Below are positions 1 to 9,857 of a stretch of DNA of 64,000 nt, one piece after another. The stretch is from Brevundimonas basaltis (lineage in GTDB: Bacteria; Pseudomonadota; Alphaproteobacteria; Caulobacterales; Caulobacteraceae). The notes below the pieces were generated by a model that searched no databases, was not told the DNA's origin, and saw only the letters and a program-made list of their open reading frames with translations. The position numbers and the translations under genes were made by a program. Positions within the stretch are counted from its first letter, which is position 1, and the number at the start of each line of letters is the position of its first letter. The stretch covers positions 310,001 to 374,000 of the forward strand of contig NZ_JACHFZ010000001.1 in assembly GCF_014202075.1 (NCBI RefSeq), read 5' to 3'.

Positions 1-772
1 CGGATTTGCGATTGCAGAAGACGATGCCGTTGCTCACGTCATCACGGCCGATCAGGGCGCGCAGCGCAGCGCGCTTCATCTTTGGGTCGCTGGACGGGAT
101 GCGGACGAGGTACTGGGTGATGGTCTCGGCCGTCATCGCCGGGCGCGAGGCCTCGATGCGGGTCGGGTCCTTGAGGAACTGGGTCGTCAGTCGGGTGATC
201 TCGGGCGGCATGGTGGCCGAGAAGAACAGCGTCTGGCGCTTGGGCGGCGTCAGTTTGAAGATGCGCTCGATGTCGGGGATGAAGCCCATGTCGAGCATGC
301 GATCCGCCTCGTCGACCACCATCAGTTCGACGCCGGTCAGCAGCATCTTGCCGCGCTCGAAAAGATCGAGCAGGCGGCCGGGCGTGGCGATCAGCACGTC
401 GACGCCCTTGTTCAGCGCCGCCACCTGGTCGCCCATGGAGACGCCGCCGATCAGCAGCACCCAGCTCAGCTTGGTGCCCTTGGCGTATTTTTCGAAGCTG
501 GAGGCGACCTGGTCGGCCAGCTCACGGGTCGGCGCCAGCACGAGGGCGCGCGGCATGCGGGCGCGGGCGCGACCCTTCGACAGGCGGTCGATCAGGGGGA
601 GAGTGAAGGCGGCGGTCTTGCCGGTGCCGGTCTGGGCGATGCCGAGAACGTCGCGCCCCGCGAGGGCGACCGGAATGGCCTGGGCCTGAATGGGGGTGGC
701 GGTGGTGTAGCCGGTATCGGCGACCGCCTGCAGGGTCGTGGGCGAGAGGCCCAGCTGGGAAAATTCGGTCAT
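1..772 (-). CDS. DEAD-box ATP-dependent RNA helicase, N-terminal part (cut by window edge)
   Basis: This is an ATP-dependent RNA helicase of the RhlE-like group, acting in RNA remodelling. Read on the minus strand from the ATG at 772, it shows a Q-motif region (TPIQAQAIP), Walker A AQTGTGKT, PTREL, TPGRLLD, the DEAD box in VVDEADRMLDMGF and SAT. It then enters the second RecA-like domain (FCNRKS) and runs off the left edge after 257 codons. AAGGA just upstream of the ATG is a good ribosome binding site. The RhlE/DeaD/CsdA subtype cannot be settled because the C-terminal tail is missing. Confidence 0.93.
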   Translation of the reverse strand, partial: MTEFSQLGLSPTTLQAVADTGYTTATPIQAQAIPVALAGRDVLGIAQTGTGKTAAFTLPLIDRLSKGRARARMPRALVLAPTRELADQVASSFEKYAKGTKLSWVLLIGGVSMGDQVAALNKGVDVLIATPGRLLDLFERGKMLLTGVELMVVDEADRMLDMGFIPDIERIFKLTPPKRQTLFFSATMPPEITRLTTQFLKDPTRIEASRPAMTAETITQYLVRIPSSDPKMKRAALRALIGRDDVSNGIVFCNRKS

Positions 773-960
773 GAATCCTTTGGAACTGAACTGAAGGACG
801 TCCCGCGCATCGGGCCGTCGTGCGATGTCGCGGAACCGCCCTCGCTATGGGCGTGCGGGCGGCGCGGATTCGCCAGTCCTGTTCCGAACGTGGGCCGCAT
901 ATAGAAGCCCCCACGCCAGAGTCAACTATTCGCGAGAGCGGTGAGAGGGCTTGGCATTCC

Positions 961-975
961 CTAACTGATTGTTAA
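961..975. promoter_or_regulatory. CtrA-like box (CTAA-N7-TTAA)
   Basis: The sequence CTAA CTGATTG TTAA differs by one base from the CtrA full site TTAA-N7-TTAA known in Caulobacter. It lies 37 to 51 bases upstream of the ATG of the small secreted protein gene, where a cell-cycle promoter element could sit. This is a motif match only. Confidence 0.3.
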
Positions 976-1011
976 TAGTCCCGCAGGGGGAAGGCTGATC
1001 AGGGGTTCCGT

Positions 1012-1371
1012 ATGCTTCGTACGCTTGCCGTGGCGACCATCGCAGCAGCCTGTCTTGTGGCGACGCCCGGCCGGGCCGACATCAACGCCGCTTTCGGAAA
1101 CACGGTGCTGTCTCGGTATCCGGACGGCGGCTGGGTCAAGCACTGGTTTAATCCAGACGGTACATACGCGGCCCAATTCTCTGACGGTCGGCGCCTTTCG
1201 GCCCGTTGGGCGGTGCGGGGCGAGAAGCTTTGTCTGACCAACATTCGGCCGAACATGCTGATCCCGCGCTTCTGCACCGAGATGATCGAAGCCAGCGTCG
1301 GCGAGACCTGGCAATCGCGCGACCCGCTGGGCCGCCGCGTCAGCAATGTCCTCATCGCCGGACGCAACTGA
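1012..1371 (+). CDS. Small secreted protein of unknown function
   Basis: I do not recognise a family. The 119-residue product starts with a clear Sec signal peptide (residues 1-22, cleavage likely after GRA), so it is probably periplasmic. The mature part is about 95 residues, rich in Trp and Arg, with two cysteines (74 and 88) that could form a disulphide. A repeated aromatic-Pro/Asp-Gly pattern (YPDGGW, FNPDGTY, FSDGRRL) suggests a small beta-sheet domain. It stands alone between the divergent helicase gene and the opposite-strand tRNA-Asp, so it is monocistronic, with a CtrA-like box upstream and a possible terminator after it. Confidence 0.75.
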   Translation: MLRTLAVATIAAACLVATPGRADINAAFGNTVLSRYPDGGWVKHWFNPDGTYAAQFSDGRRLSARWAVRGEKLCLTNIRPNMLIPRFCTEMIEASVGETWQSRDPLGRRVSNVLIAGRN

Positions 1372-1375
1372 CGGC

Positions 1376-1397
1376 TCGAAGCTTTTCGGATTTTTTT
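1376..1397 (+). terminator. Possible weak intrinsic terminator
   Basis: A short stem, CGAA-gctt-TTCG plus one wobble pair, is followed by GA and seven T residues, directly after the stop codon of the small secreted protein gene. The stem is short, so termination may be partial. Confidence 0.4.
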
Positions 1398-1421
1398 GAA
1401 GGACCGCTCGCGGAGCGGAAA

Positions 1422-1459
1422 GCGCCATTCCCTGACTGCAAAATCAGAGGGAATGGCGC
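1422..1459. repeat. 12-bp perfect inverted repeat overlapping the tRNA-Asp 3' end
   Basis: GCGCCATTCCCT (1422-1433) is repeated inverted as AGGGAATGGCGC (1448-1459), with a 14-base spacer that can itself pair CTG/CAG. The right arm includes the last bases of the tRNA (GCGCCA on the minus strand). As minus-strand RNA it would form a strong hairpin just past the tRNA, but no T tract follows. It could be a processing or termination signal, or a remnant of a tRNA-associated attachment site. Confidence 0.6.
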
Positions 1460-1530
1460 GAGTGACGGGGCTCGAACCCGCGACCTCCGGCGTGACAGGC
1501 CGGCACTCTAACCAACTGAGCTACACCCGC
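1454..1530 (-). tRNA. tRNA-Asp (GTC anticodon)
   Basis: Minus strand, 77 nt. The acceptor GCGGGTG pairs with CACTCGC (one G-T wobble). The D arm contains AGTTGGTTAGA. The anticodon stem CCGGC/GCCGG encloses the loop CTGTCAC, with anticodon GTC at 1496-1494. The T arm contains GGTTCGAGCC and the CCA end is encoded. Confidence 0.96.
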
Positions 1531-1707
1531 GTTTCCCGGCCGCGAAGCAGTGCGTCGCGGCGAGGGGCGTCGTTTAGGCGGGGGCGCCTCGCACTGTCAA
1601 GCGAGGATGCGCGCCGGTTCGACAGATTTTCCGCGTCGTCGGACGGCGGGGTCATTGCCTGAAATTGCTGCGAACCATTCTCAAGAAAAACCTTTCGCCG
1701 CATGGGT

Positions 1708-1736
1708 TTGAACGGCGGCGGTTCCGGGTCTAGAAA
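1708..1736 (+). promoter_or_regulatory. Candidate promoter of the nuo operon
   Basis: TTGAAC and TAGAAA are separated by 17 bases, ending about 48 bases before the nuoA ATG. This resembles the housekeeping promoters of this group. The remainder of the 253-base gap between tRNA-Asp and nuoA shows no open frame or structure I can support. Confidence 0.4.
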
Positions 1737-1783
1737 GCGCCGAATCCGCCCCCTCCCTCGAAGGCGGACGAGGTTCCATACGG

Positions 1784-2161
1784 ATGAACGCATATCTTCT
1801 CGAATATCTGCCGATCGTGGTCTTTCTCGGGATCGCGGCGGCGCTTGGGCTCGGCTTCATGCTGGCGGCCTGGGTGCTCGCGCCGAAGAACCCGGACTCA
1901 GAGAAGCTGTCGGCCTATGAGTGCGGCTTCAACGCCTTCGACGACGCGCGCATGAAGTTCGACGTGCGCTTCTACCTGGTCTCGATCCTGTTCATCATCT
2001 TCGACCTCGAGGTGGCGTTCCTGTTCCCATGGGCGGTGTCGATGTTCGACCTGTCGCGCGCCGGGATGGTTTTCGCCTTCTGGTCGATGATGGTCTTCCT
2101 CGGCGTGCTGACCGTCGGCTTCATCTATGAATGGAAGAAGGGCGCCCTCGAATGGGAGTGA
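1784..2161 (+). CDS. nuoA: NADH-quinone oxidoreductase subunit A
   Basis: Membrane-arm subunit of respiratory complex I (NDH-1), at the junction with the peripheral arm. The 125-residue product has three membrane segments (about 8-32, 66-88, 95-115) and the family signatures YECGF and [11 protein letters not shown]. It is the first gene of the nuo operon, and its stop overlaps the nuoB start, consistent with translational coupling. Length and signatures are typical. Confidence 0.97.
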   Translation: MNAYLLEYLPIVVFLGIAAALGLGFMLAAWVLAPKNPDSEKLSAYECGFNAFDDARMKFDVRFYLVSILFIIFDLEVAFLFPWAVSMFDLSRAGMVFAFWSMMVFLGVLTVGFIYEWKKGALEWE

Positions 2162-2784
2162 CCACCGACAACACCCTGCCGCTGATCGGCGTGGGCAACC
2201 AGGGCGCATCGCCGTCTATGGCCCCGTCATCGCCGGTCGCCTTCGGCCGGGCCGGGCGAACGCTGGTCGAGGGCTATGACCCGGCCGTGCACGACAAGTT
2301 CTTCGAGGCCGTGAACGCCGAACTGGGCGAGCGCGGCTTCATCACCACCTCGCTGGACGATGTCATCAACTGGGCCCGGACCGGCTCGCTGATGTGGATG
2401 ACCTTCGGCCTCGCGTGCTGCGCCGTGGAGATGATGCAGGCGTCGATGCCGCGCTTCGACATGGAGCGGTTCGGCATGGCCCCACGCGCCAGCCCGCGTC
2501 AGTCCGACCTGATGATCGTCGCCGGCACTCTGACCAACAAGATGGCTCCGGCGCTCCGTAAAGTATACGATCAAATGCCAGACCCGCGTTACGTGCTTTC
2601 GATGGGTTCGTGCGCCAATGGCGGCGGGTATTACCACTATAGTTACAGTGTAGTGCGCGGCTGCGACCGCGTTGTTCCTGTCGATGCTTATGTGCCGGGG
2701 TGCCCGCCGACGGCGGAGGCGCTGCTCTACGGGCTGCTGCAACTGCAGAAGAAGATCCGGCGGACGGGGACGATCGACCGATGA
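2152..2784 (+). CDS. nuoB: NADH-quinone oxidoreductase subunit B
   Basis: Peripheral-arm subunit holding iron-sulfur cluster N2, which passes electrons to quinone. The 210-residue product has the N2 ligands CC (89, 90), C154 and C184 in [20 protein letters not shown] and [12 protein letters not shown]. The ATG at 2152 lies inside the last codons of nuoA; it was chosen because the frame extending further upstream only adds nuoA-overlapping residues with no family match. The N-terminal 40 residues are low-complexity, as is common in alphaproteobacterial NuoB. Confidence 0.97.
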   Translation: MGVTTDNTLPLIGVGNQGASPSMAPSSPVAFGRAGRTLVEGYDPAVHDKFFEAVNAELGERGFITTSLDDVINWARTGSLMWMTFGLACCAVEMMQASMPRFDMERFGMAPRASPRQSDLMIVAGTLTNKMAPALRKVYDQMPDPRYVLSMGSCANGGGYYHYSYSVVRGCDRVVPVDAYVPGCPPTAEALLYGLLQLQKKIRRTGTIDR

Positions 2785-3404
2785 GCGCGATCGCCCGCAT
2801 CGAGGAGATGGAATCGGGGCTGACGCCGCTGGGCGCCGAGATGGTCGGCGCGCTGGGCGTTCAGGCCCAGGTCGCGTTCGGCGAACTGACGCTGGTGGCC
2901 GAGCGGGGGCGCATCGTCGAGGTGCTGACCGTGCTGCGCGACCGCTTCGGCTTCCAGCAACTGCTGGACGTCTGCGGCGTGGACTTCCCGGATCGTGAGG
3001 AGCGATTCGAGGTCGTCTATCACCTGCTCAGCCTGACCCGGAACGCCCGCCTGCGCGTCAAGGTGACGACCGACGAGCGCCAGCCGGTGCCCAGCGCCGT
3101 GTCGGTGTTCCCCTGCGCCGACTGGTTCGAGCGCGAGGCGTTCGACATGTACGGCATGCTGTTCGAGGGTCATCCCGACCTGCGCCGGCTGCTGACCGAT
3201 TACGGTTTCCAGGGACATCCGCTGCGCAAGGACTTCCCGATGACCGGTTATGTCGAAGTTCGTTACGACGACGAGCAGAAGCGGGTCGTCTATGAACCGG
3301 TCAAGCTGACCCAGGAGTTCCGCAATTTCGACTTCCAGTCGCCGTGGGAAGGCGCAGACTATCCGGCCCCGGTGCTGCCGGGTGACGAGAAGGTGCAGGG
3401 CTGA
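2781..3404 (+). CDS. nuoC: NADH-quinone oxidoreductase subunit C
   Basis: Peripheral-arm subunit of complex I (30 kDa type), contacting NuoD and NuoB. The 207-residue product carries the signature run ending in [25 protein letters not shown] and [10 protein letters not shown]. The ATG overlaps the nuoB stop (ATGA). It is a separate gene from nuoD here, unlike the fused nuoCD of enterobacteria. Confidence 0.97.
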   Translation: MSAIARIEEMESGLTPLGAEMVGALGVQAQVAFGELTLVAERGRIVEVLTVLRDRFGFQQLLDVCGVDFPDREERFEVVYHLLSLTRNARLRVKVTTDERQPVPSAVSVFPCADWFEREAFDMYGMLFEGHPDLRRLLTDYGFQGHPLRKDFPMTGYVEVRYDDEQKRVVYEPVKLTQEFRNFDFQSPWEGADYPAPVLPGDEKVQG

Positions 3405-4669
3405 TGGCTGATTCCTCCACCCTCCCGCCGCCGATCGGCGCCAGCGTGTTCGACGACGAGCCCGACGGCCGGACCGAACACGCCCGCGCGCTCGACGACC
3501 GCAAATTCACGATCAATTTCGGCCCGCAGCACCCGGCCGCGCACGGCGTGCTGCGCCTGGTGCTGGAGCTGGACGGCGAACTGGTCACGCGCGTCGATCC
3601 GCACATCGGCCTGCTGCACCGCGGCACCGAGAAGCTGATGGAGGCGCGCACCTACCTCCAGAACATCCCTTACCTGGACCGCCTCGACTACGTCGCGCCG
3701 ATGAACCAGGAGCACGCCTTCTGCCTGGCCATCGAGAAGCTGCTGGGCATGGACGTGCCGTACCGCGGCCAGCTGATCCGGGTGCTGTTCTCCGAGATCG
3801 GCCGGGTCCTGTCGCACCTGCTGAACGTGACGACGCAGGCGATGGACGTCGGCGCCCTGACGCCCCCGCTGTGGGGCTTCGAGGAGCGCGAAAAGCTGAT
3901 GGTGTTCTACGAGCGCGCCTCGGGCGCCCGTCTGCACGCCAACTATTTCCGCCCGGGCGGCGTCCACCAGGACCTGTCGCCGGACCTGATCGACGACATC
4001 GGCCGCTGGTGCCTGGAATTCCCGGCGGCGCTCAAGGATATCGAGTCTCTCGTCACCGAGAACCGCATCTTCAAACAGCGCAACGTCGACATTGGGGTGG
4101 TCACCAAGCAGCAGGCGCTGGATTGGGGCTTCACCGGGGTGATGCTGCGTGGTTCGGACATCCCCTGGGATCTGCGCAAGTCGCAGCCGTATGAATGCTA
4201 TGCCGATCTCGACTTCGACATCGCCGTCGGCAAGAACGGCGACTGCTGGGACCGCTACCTCTGCCGCATCGAGGAGATGAAGCAGTCGGTGCGGATCATG
4301 GAGCAGTGCATCCACACGCTGCGCAACTGCCCCGGCGAGCCGGTGATCACCGAGGACAACAAGATCGTCCCGCCGCGTCGCGGTGAGATGAAGCGGTCGA
4401 TGGAATCGCTGATCCACCACTTCAAGCTCTACACCGAGGGGTTCCGGACGCCGGAGGGCGAGGTCTACGCCGCTGTCGAGGCGCCCAAGGGCGAGTTCGG
4501 CATCTATCTGGTGTCGGACGGCTCGAACAAACCGTACCGGGTCAAGATCTCGGCCCCGGGCTTCCGCCACCTGCAGGCCATGGACTGGATGAATCGCGGC
4601 CACATGCTGGCTGACGTCAGCGCCATCCTCGGCTCGCTCGACATCGTGTTCGGCGAGGTCGACCGCTGA
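3404..4669 (+). CDS. nuoD: NADH-quinone oxidoreductase subunit D
   Basis: Peripheral-arm subunit (49 kDa type) that forms the quinone-binding cavity with NuoB. The 421-residue product has [14 protein letters not shown] near residue 43, [12 protein letters not shown], and the C-terminal end DIVFGEVDR typical of the family. A 35-residue N-terminal extension precedes the conserved core. The ATG shares one base with the nuoC stop. Confidence 0.97.
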   Translation: MADSSTLPPPIGASVFDDEPDGRTEHARALDDRKFTINFGPQHPAAHGVLRLVLELDGELVTRVDPHIGLLHRGTEKLMEARTYLQNIPYLDRLDYVAPMNQEHAFCLAIEKLLGMDVPYRGQLIRVLFSEIGRVLSHLLNVTTQAMDVGALTPPLWGFEEREKLMVFYERASGARLHANYFRPGGVHQDLSPDLIDDIGRWCLEFPAALKDIESLVTENRIFKQRNVDIGVVTKQQALDWGFTGVMLRGSDIPWDLRKSQPYECYADLDFDIAVGKNGDCWDRYLCRIEEMKQSVRIMEQCIHTLRNCPGEPVITEDNKIVPPRRGEMKRSMESLIHHFKLYTEGFRTPEGEVYAAVEAPKGEFGIYLVSDGSNKPYRVKISAPGFRHLQAMDWMNRGHMLADVSAILGSLDIVFGEVDR

Positions 4670-5067
4670 TGGGGTTCGCCGTCCAGCCGATCTTCACGAC
4701 GACGCAGGCGATCTGGTTCGCCGTGCTGTTGACGTTCGGCGTCGCCATGCAGCTGGCCTTTTCGCCGCGCCGCCGCGCGATCATGGGCGGGCTGAAGTTC
4801 GCCCTGGCTTCGGCGCTGGCCGCGGCCCCGGCCGCGGCCGGGGTGACGCTGGTGCGCGGTGCGTACCGGCTCGGTTATCTGGAAGAGGGCAGGGGCTTCT
4901 GGGAGGCCAATCTGCGCTCCGTCGTGTGGATGAGCGGAGCCATATTCTTCGGCCAGCTGGCCGTGCGCTACCTACCGCCAATGGCGTGGCTGTCGCGGGA
5001 TCTGAGAAATGCCGGCCGCGCCGTGTGGAGCGAGCGCCTGGGCCGCTGGATGGGTAAGCAACAATGA
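4669..5067 (+). CDS. Unrecognised three-helix membrane protein inside the nuo operon
   Basis: I cannot assign a family. The 132-residue product shows three likely membrane segments (about 12-31, 40-61 and 83-104) and a basic, tryptophan-containing C-terminal tail. Positive residues cluster after helix 1 (SPRRR). Its ATG shares a base with the nuoD stop, and its stop overlaps the nuoE start, so it is translated within the complex I operon. This context suggests an accessory or assembly role for complex I, but nothing in the sequence proves it. Confidence 0.85.
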   Translation: MGFAVQPIFTTTQAIWFAVLLTFGVAMQLAFSPRRRAIMGGLKFALASALAAAPAAAGVTLVRGAYRLGYLEEGRGFWEANLRSVVWMSGAIFFGQLAVRYLPPMAWLSRDLRNAGRAVWSERLGRWMGKQQ

Positions 5068-5726
5068 GCGTTCGTCGTCTCGCCAAGGAACAGCCCGCCT
5101 CGTTCGCCTTCTCGAAGGCGACGAAGGCCAAGGCCGACTGGTGGATCGCCAAATATCCGGCGGAGCGGAAGGCTTCGGCGGTGATTCCGATCCTGTGGCT
5201 GGTCCAGAAGCAGGAGGGCTGGGTGTCCGAGCCCGCCATTCGCGCCATCGGCGAGCTTCTGGCCATGCCGTACATCCGGGTTCTGGAGGTCGCGACCTTC
5301 TACACCATGTTCATGCTCGAACCCGTTGGTTCGGCTGCGCTTATTCAGGTTTGCGGCACGACGCCGTGCATGCTGCGCGGGGCCAATGAACTGATGGCCG
5401 TGTGCAAGAGCCGGATCGGTCCGAAGCAGACCCTGAGCGCCGACGGCCGCTTCACCTGGGAGGAAGTCGAGTGCCTTGGCGCCTGCGCCAATGCGCCGAT
5501 GGCGATGATCAACGACTATTATTTCGAAGACCTGACGCCGGAGAACATGGCGCAGATCATCGACGACTTCGCCGCCGGCAAGACCCCCAAGCCCGGGTCG
5601 CGGGTCGGCCGCACCAGTTCCGAGCCGGAGGGCGGGGCCCTGACCCTGACCGATCCGAAGCTGTATGACGGCTCGGCCGCCAAGCCGATCAGGAAGCTGC
5701 CCAACAGCGAACCGGTGACGGCATGA
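5064..5726 (+). CDS. nuoE: NADH-quinone oxidoreductase subunit E
   Basis: Subunit of the NADH dehydrogenase module (24 kDa type) that binds the [2Fe-2S] cluster N1a. Ligands are C97 and C102 (VCGTTPC) and C137 and C141 (CLGAC), with ATFYTMF upstream. The product is 220 residues. The last 50 or so residues are a Pro/Gly/Ser-rich tail beyond the usual thioredoxin-like core, of the kind often seen in alphaproteobacterial NuoE. The ATG overlaps the preceding gene's stop. Confidence 0.97.
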   Translation: MSVRRLAKEQPASFAFSKATKAKADWWIAKYPAERKASAVIPILWLVQKQEGWVSEPAIRAIGELLAMPYIRVLEVATFYTMFMLEPVGSAALIQVCGTTPCMLRGANELMAVCKSRIGPKQTLSADGRFTWEEVECLGACANAPMAMINDYYFEDLTPENMAQIIDDFAAGKTPKPGSRVGRTSSEPEGGALTLTDPKLYDGSAAKPIRKLPNSEPVTA

Positions 5727-5989
5727 GCCGTCCCGACCTGTCGAACGACCAAACGGTCGCCCGCTATCGCGCGGAACTGCGCATGGTCGGGCGTAACCAG
5801 CGGCTGGCCGGGTTCGCCCTGGTCATCCTCGGCGCTGTCGCCGTCTGGGGCGGGACCGCGGCCGGCCCGGCGGGCCCGGCGATCCAGTACGCCGGCTATG
5901 CCGCGCTGGCTCTCGGATGGGCCCTGATGCTGGCCGCCATCTTCCTGCGCACCCGATACCACCGCCGCCGTATGCGGGAGATGGACTGA
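5723..5989 (+). CDS. Unrecognised two-helix membrane protein inside the nuo operon
   Basis: No family is recognised. The 88-residue product has a charged N-terminus, two likely membrane helices (28-46 and 56-76) linked by a Gly/Pro/Ala turn, and a very basic C-terminus (RTRYHRRRMRE). The hairpin would place both ends on the cytoplasmic side by the positive-inside rule. The start overlaps the nuoE stop by four bases and nuoF begins four bases after its end, so it is cotranslated with the NADH-module subunits. A complex I accessory role is inferred from position only. Confidence 0.85.
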   Translation: MSRPDLSNDQTVARYRAELRMVGRNQRLAGFALVILGAVAVWGGTAAGPAGPAIQYAGYAALALGWALMLAAIFLRTRYHRRRMREMD

Positions 5990-5992
5990 ATC

Positions 5993-7306
<1,314 letters not shown>

Positions 7307-7308
7307 CG

Positions 7309-7806
7309 ATGCGCGCTCTCGCTTTCCTGATGCTGGCGCCCGTCGCCCTCGCCGCCTGCGGCGAGCGGGCGGACGAGGCCGCGCCGACTCCGGCCGAGGT
7401 GGTGTCGGCGGCGCCGGCGACAAGCGATGTCGCACCCGCGGCCCCCGCCGTGCTGACCGCCGCCGATCTGCGCCGCGTCTGCCGCGCCGGCCTGGCCGGC
7501 ATCCACGGCCAGCAACTGACGGACATCTCGATCGACGGCGTCGAGGGCGAGGTCGTCAACGCCTCGTGGCGCGCGCCGGTCGACGGCGGCCGCCGTCGGG
7601 CCCAGTGCCGGGTCGAGGGCGACCTGATCACCTGGAAACCGGCCGACGCCCAGACCCCCGAAGAGGCCCGCTGGATGAACCAGTCGGGCGACCCGGTGAC
7701 GCGCTTCGTCCTTGACGGCGAGGCCATCACCATCAACACGACGCTCCCGGATGGGACGACCGCCACGGAAGAGTACGCCGTGGCCACCGAGCAAGAGGCC
7801 CGCTGA
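7309..7806 (+). CDS. Unrecognised lipoprotein inside the nuo operon (between nuoF and nuoG)
   Basis: The 165-residue product begins with a lipoprotein signal peptide ending in the lipobox LAAC (Cys17), followed by an Ala/Pro/Thr-rich linker to about residue 48 and a globular domain with two more cysteines (58, 99). It is therefore expected to be tethered to a membrane on the periplasmic side, the face opposite the NADH module. The start lies two bases after the nuoF stop, and the stop overlaps the nuoG start. No family is recognised; a function linked to complex I is an inference from the operon. Confidence 0.85.
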   Translation: MRALAFLMLAPVALAACGERADEAAPTPAEVVSAAPATSDVAPAAPAVLTAADLRRVCRAGLAGIHGQQLTDISIDGVEGEVVNASWRAPVDGGRRRAQCRVEGDLITWKPADAQTPEEARWMNQSGDPVTRFVLDGEAITINTTLPDGTTATEEYAVATEQEAR

Positions 7807-9851
7807 TGCCCGTCGCCAAGGTCAACGGCGTAGAAACCGAGTTCGAGCCCGGCATGACCGTGCTCCAGGTCGCCGAGAAGGCCGGCCATGAGATCCCGCG
7901 TTTCTGCTACCATGAGCGGCTGTCGATCGCTGGCAACTGCCGCATGTGCCTGGTCGAGGTGAAGCCCGGACCGCCGAAGCCGCAGGCGAGTTGCGCCCTG
8001 CCGGCCGCCGAGGGGCAGGAGATCTTCACCGACACGCCGATGGTCAAGAAGGCGCGCGAAGGGGTGATGGAGTTCCTGCTCATCAACCACCCGCTGGACT
8101 GCCCGATCTGCGACCAGGGCGGCGAGTGCGACCTGCAGGACCAGGCCATGGCCTATGGCCGCGACGGCTCGCGCTACGCCGAGAACAAGCGCGCCGTCGA
8201 AGAAAAGAACATGGGTCCAACGGTCAAGACCTTCATGACCCGGTGCATCCAGTGCACGCGCTGCGTCCGCTTCATCACCGAGGTGGCCGGGGTTCCGGAC
8301 ATCGGCATGATCTCGCGCGGCGAGAGCGCCGAGATCACCACCTATCTGGAAAAGAACATCGACAGCGAGCTGTCAGGCAACGTCAACGACCTGTGCCCGG
8401 TCGGCGCCCTGACCCACCGGCCGTGGCAGTACCACTACCGCCCGTGGGAGCTGAGGAAGACCGAGTCGATCGACGTCATGGACGCGCTGGGCTCGAACGT
8501 CCGCGTCGACGCTCGCGGGGCCGAAGTGATGCGCGTGTTGCCGCGCGTGCACGAGGGCATCAACGAGGAGTGGCTGTCGGACATCAGCCGCTACGCCGTC
8601 GACGGCCTGCAGCGCCAGCGGCTGGATCGGCCTTACGTTCGCGAGAACGGCAAGCTCCGCGCCGCCTCGTGGGAAGAGGCCTTGGGCGTCGTGGCCGCGA
8701 AACTGACCGCCGCCAAACCTGAGAAGATCGGCGTCATCGCCGGCGATCTGCAGGACGCGGAGTCGATGAAGGCGGCGCTGGACCTGTTCCGGGCGCTCGG
8801 CTCGGCCAACACCGACTGCCGTCAGGACGGCAGTGCGCTGGGCCATGGGCCGCGCGAAGGCTGGCTGTTCAACTCCGGCCTGCAAGGGATTGAAAACGCG
8901 GACGCCGTCCTGATCGTCGGGGCCAATCCGCGGACCGAGGCGCCGCTGCTCAACGCCCGCCTGCGCAAGGCCTGGTTGACCGGCGAGATGGAGGTCGGCG
9001 TCATCGGCGAACAGGTCAATCTGACCTTCACGCACAGCTGGCTCGGCGCAGGTTCGAAGACCCTGGCCAAGCTGCCCAAGGCGGCGATGGAGTTTCTGAC
9101 CAAGGCCGAGCGGCCGGCGATCATCGTCGGCTCAGGCGCGCTGACCGGCGAGACCGGACCGGCCGTGCTGAACGCGCTCGGCGCGCTGGCCAAGAAAGTC
9201 GGGGTGGTCGCGGACGGCTGGAACGGCTTCAACGTGTTGCACAGCGCCGCCTCGCGCGTCGGCGGCCTCGACATGGGCTTCGTCCCCGGCGAGGGCGGCC
9301 TTTCGGCGGTGGAAATGGCGAAGAAGGGCGCGCTGGACGTGCTGTTCCTGCTCGGCGCCGACGAGATCGACGCCTCGGCGAGCAAGGCGTTCAAGGTCTA
9401 TCTGGGCAGCCACGGCGATCGGGGCGCGCACGGGGCCGACGTGATCCTGCCGGGGGCGGCCTATACCGAGAAGCCCGGCCTTTACGTCAACACCGAGGGC
9501 CGGGTGCAGATGGCCGAACGGGCCGTCTTCCCCAAGGGGCAGGCGAAAGAGGACTGGGCCATCCTGCGGGCGCTGTCGGCGCTGGTCGGCCAGACCCTGC
9601 CGTACGATACCATCGACGCCCTGCGATCGAAGCTGATGGCCGATCACCCGACCTTTGGCCGCATCGACTACCGGCCGCCGGCGGCGTCGTTCGACGTGGC
9701 GAGCCTCGGCAAGAAGGGCGACCTTGGCGACACGGCCTTCCAGTCGGCCGTGCGCGACCCCTATCTCAACAACCCGATCGCGCGCGCCAGCGTGACCATG
9801 GCCGAGCTGTCCGCCCTGCGGACCGCGCCGGTCGCGATGGCGGCGGAGTAA
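7806..9851 (+). CDS. nuoG: NADH-quinone oxidoreductase subunit G
   Basis: Iron-sulfur subunit of the NADH module (75 kDa type). The 681-residue product has [2Fe-2S] N1b ligands C34, C45, C48 and C63, the N5 site H95, C99, C102 and C108 (HPLDCPICDQGGEC), and N4 ligands C147, C150, C153 and C197 (CIQCTRC, CPVG). A molybdopterin-oxidoreductase-like domain without cofactor fills the C-terminal two thirds. No extra N7-type cysteine motif is apparent. Confidence 0.98.
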   Translation: MPVAKVNGVETEFEPGMTVLQVAEKAGHEIPRFCYHERLSIAGNCRMCLVEVKPGPPKPQASCALPAAEGQEIFTDTPMVKKAREGVMEFLLINHPLDCPICDQGGECDLQDQAMAYGRDGSRYAENKRAVEEKNMGPTVKTFMTRCIQCTRCVRFITEVAGVPDIGMISRGESAEITTYLEKNIDSELSGNVNDLCPVGALTHRPWQYHYRPWELRKTESIDVMDALGSNVRVDARGAEVMRVLPRVHEGINEEWLSDISRYAVDGLQRQRLDRPYVRENGKLRAASWEEALGVVAAKLTAAKPEKIGVIAGDLQDAESMKAALDLFRALGSANTDCRQDGSALGHGPREGWLFNSGLQGIENADAVLIVGANPRTEAPLLNARLRKAWLTGEMEVGVIGEQVNLTFTHSWLGAGSKTLAKLPKAAMEFLTKAERPAIIVGSGALTGETGPAVLNALGALAKKVGVVADGWNGFNVLHSAASRVGGLDMGFVPGEGGLSAVEMAKKGALDVLFLLGADEIDASASKAFKVYLGSHGDRGAHGADVILPGAAYTEKPGLYVNTEGRVQMAERAVFPKGQAKEDWAILRALSALVGQTLPYDTIDALRSKLMADHPTFGRIDYRPPAASFDVASLGKKGDLGDTAFQSAVRDPYLNNPIARASVTMAELSALRTAPVAMAAE

Positions 9852-9857
9852 GGCCCG

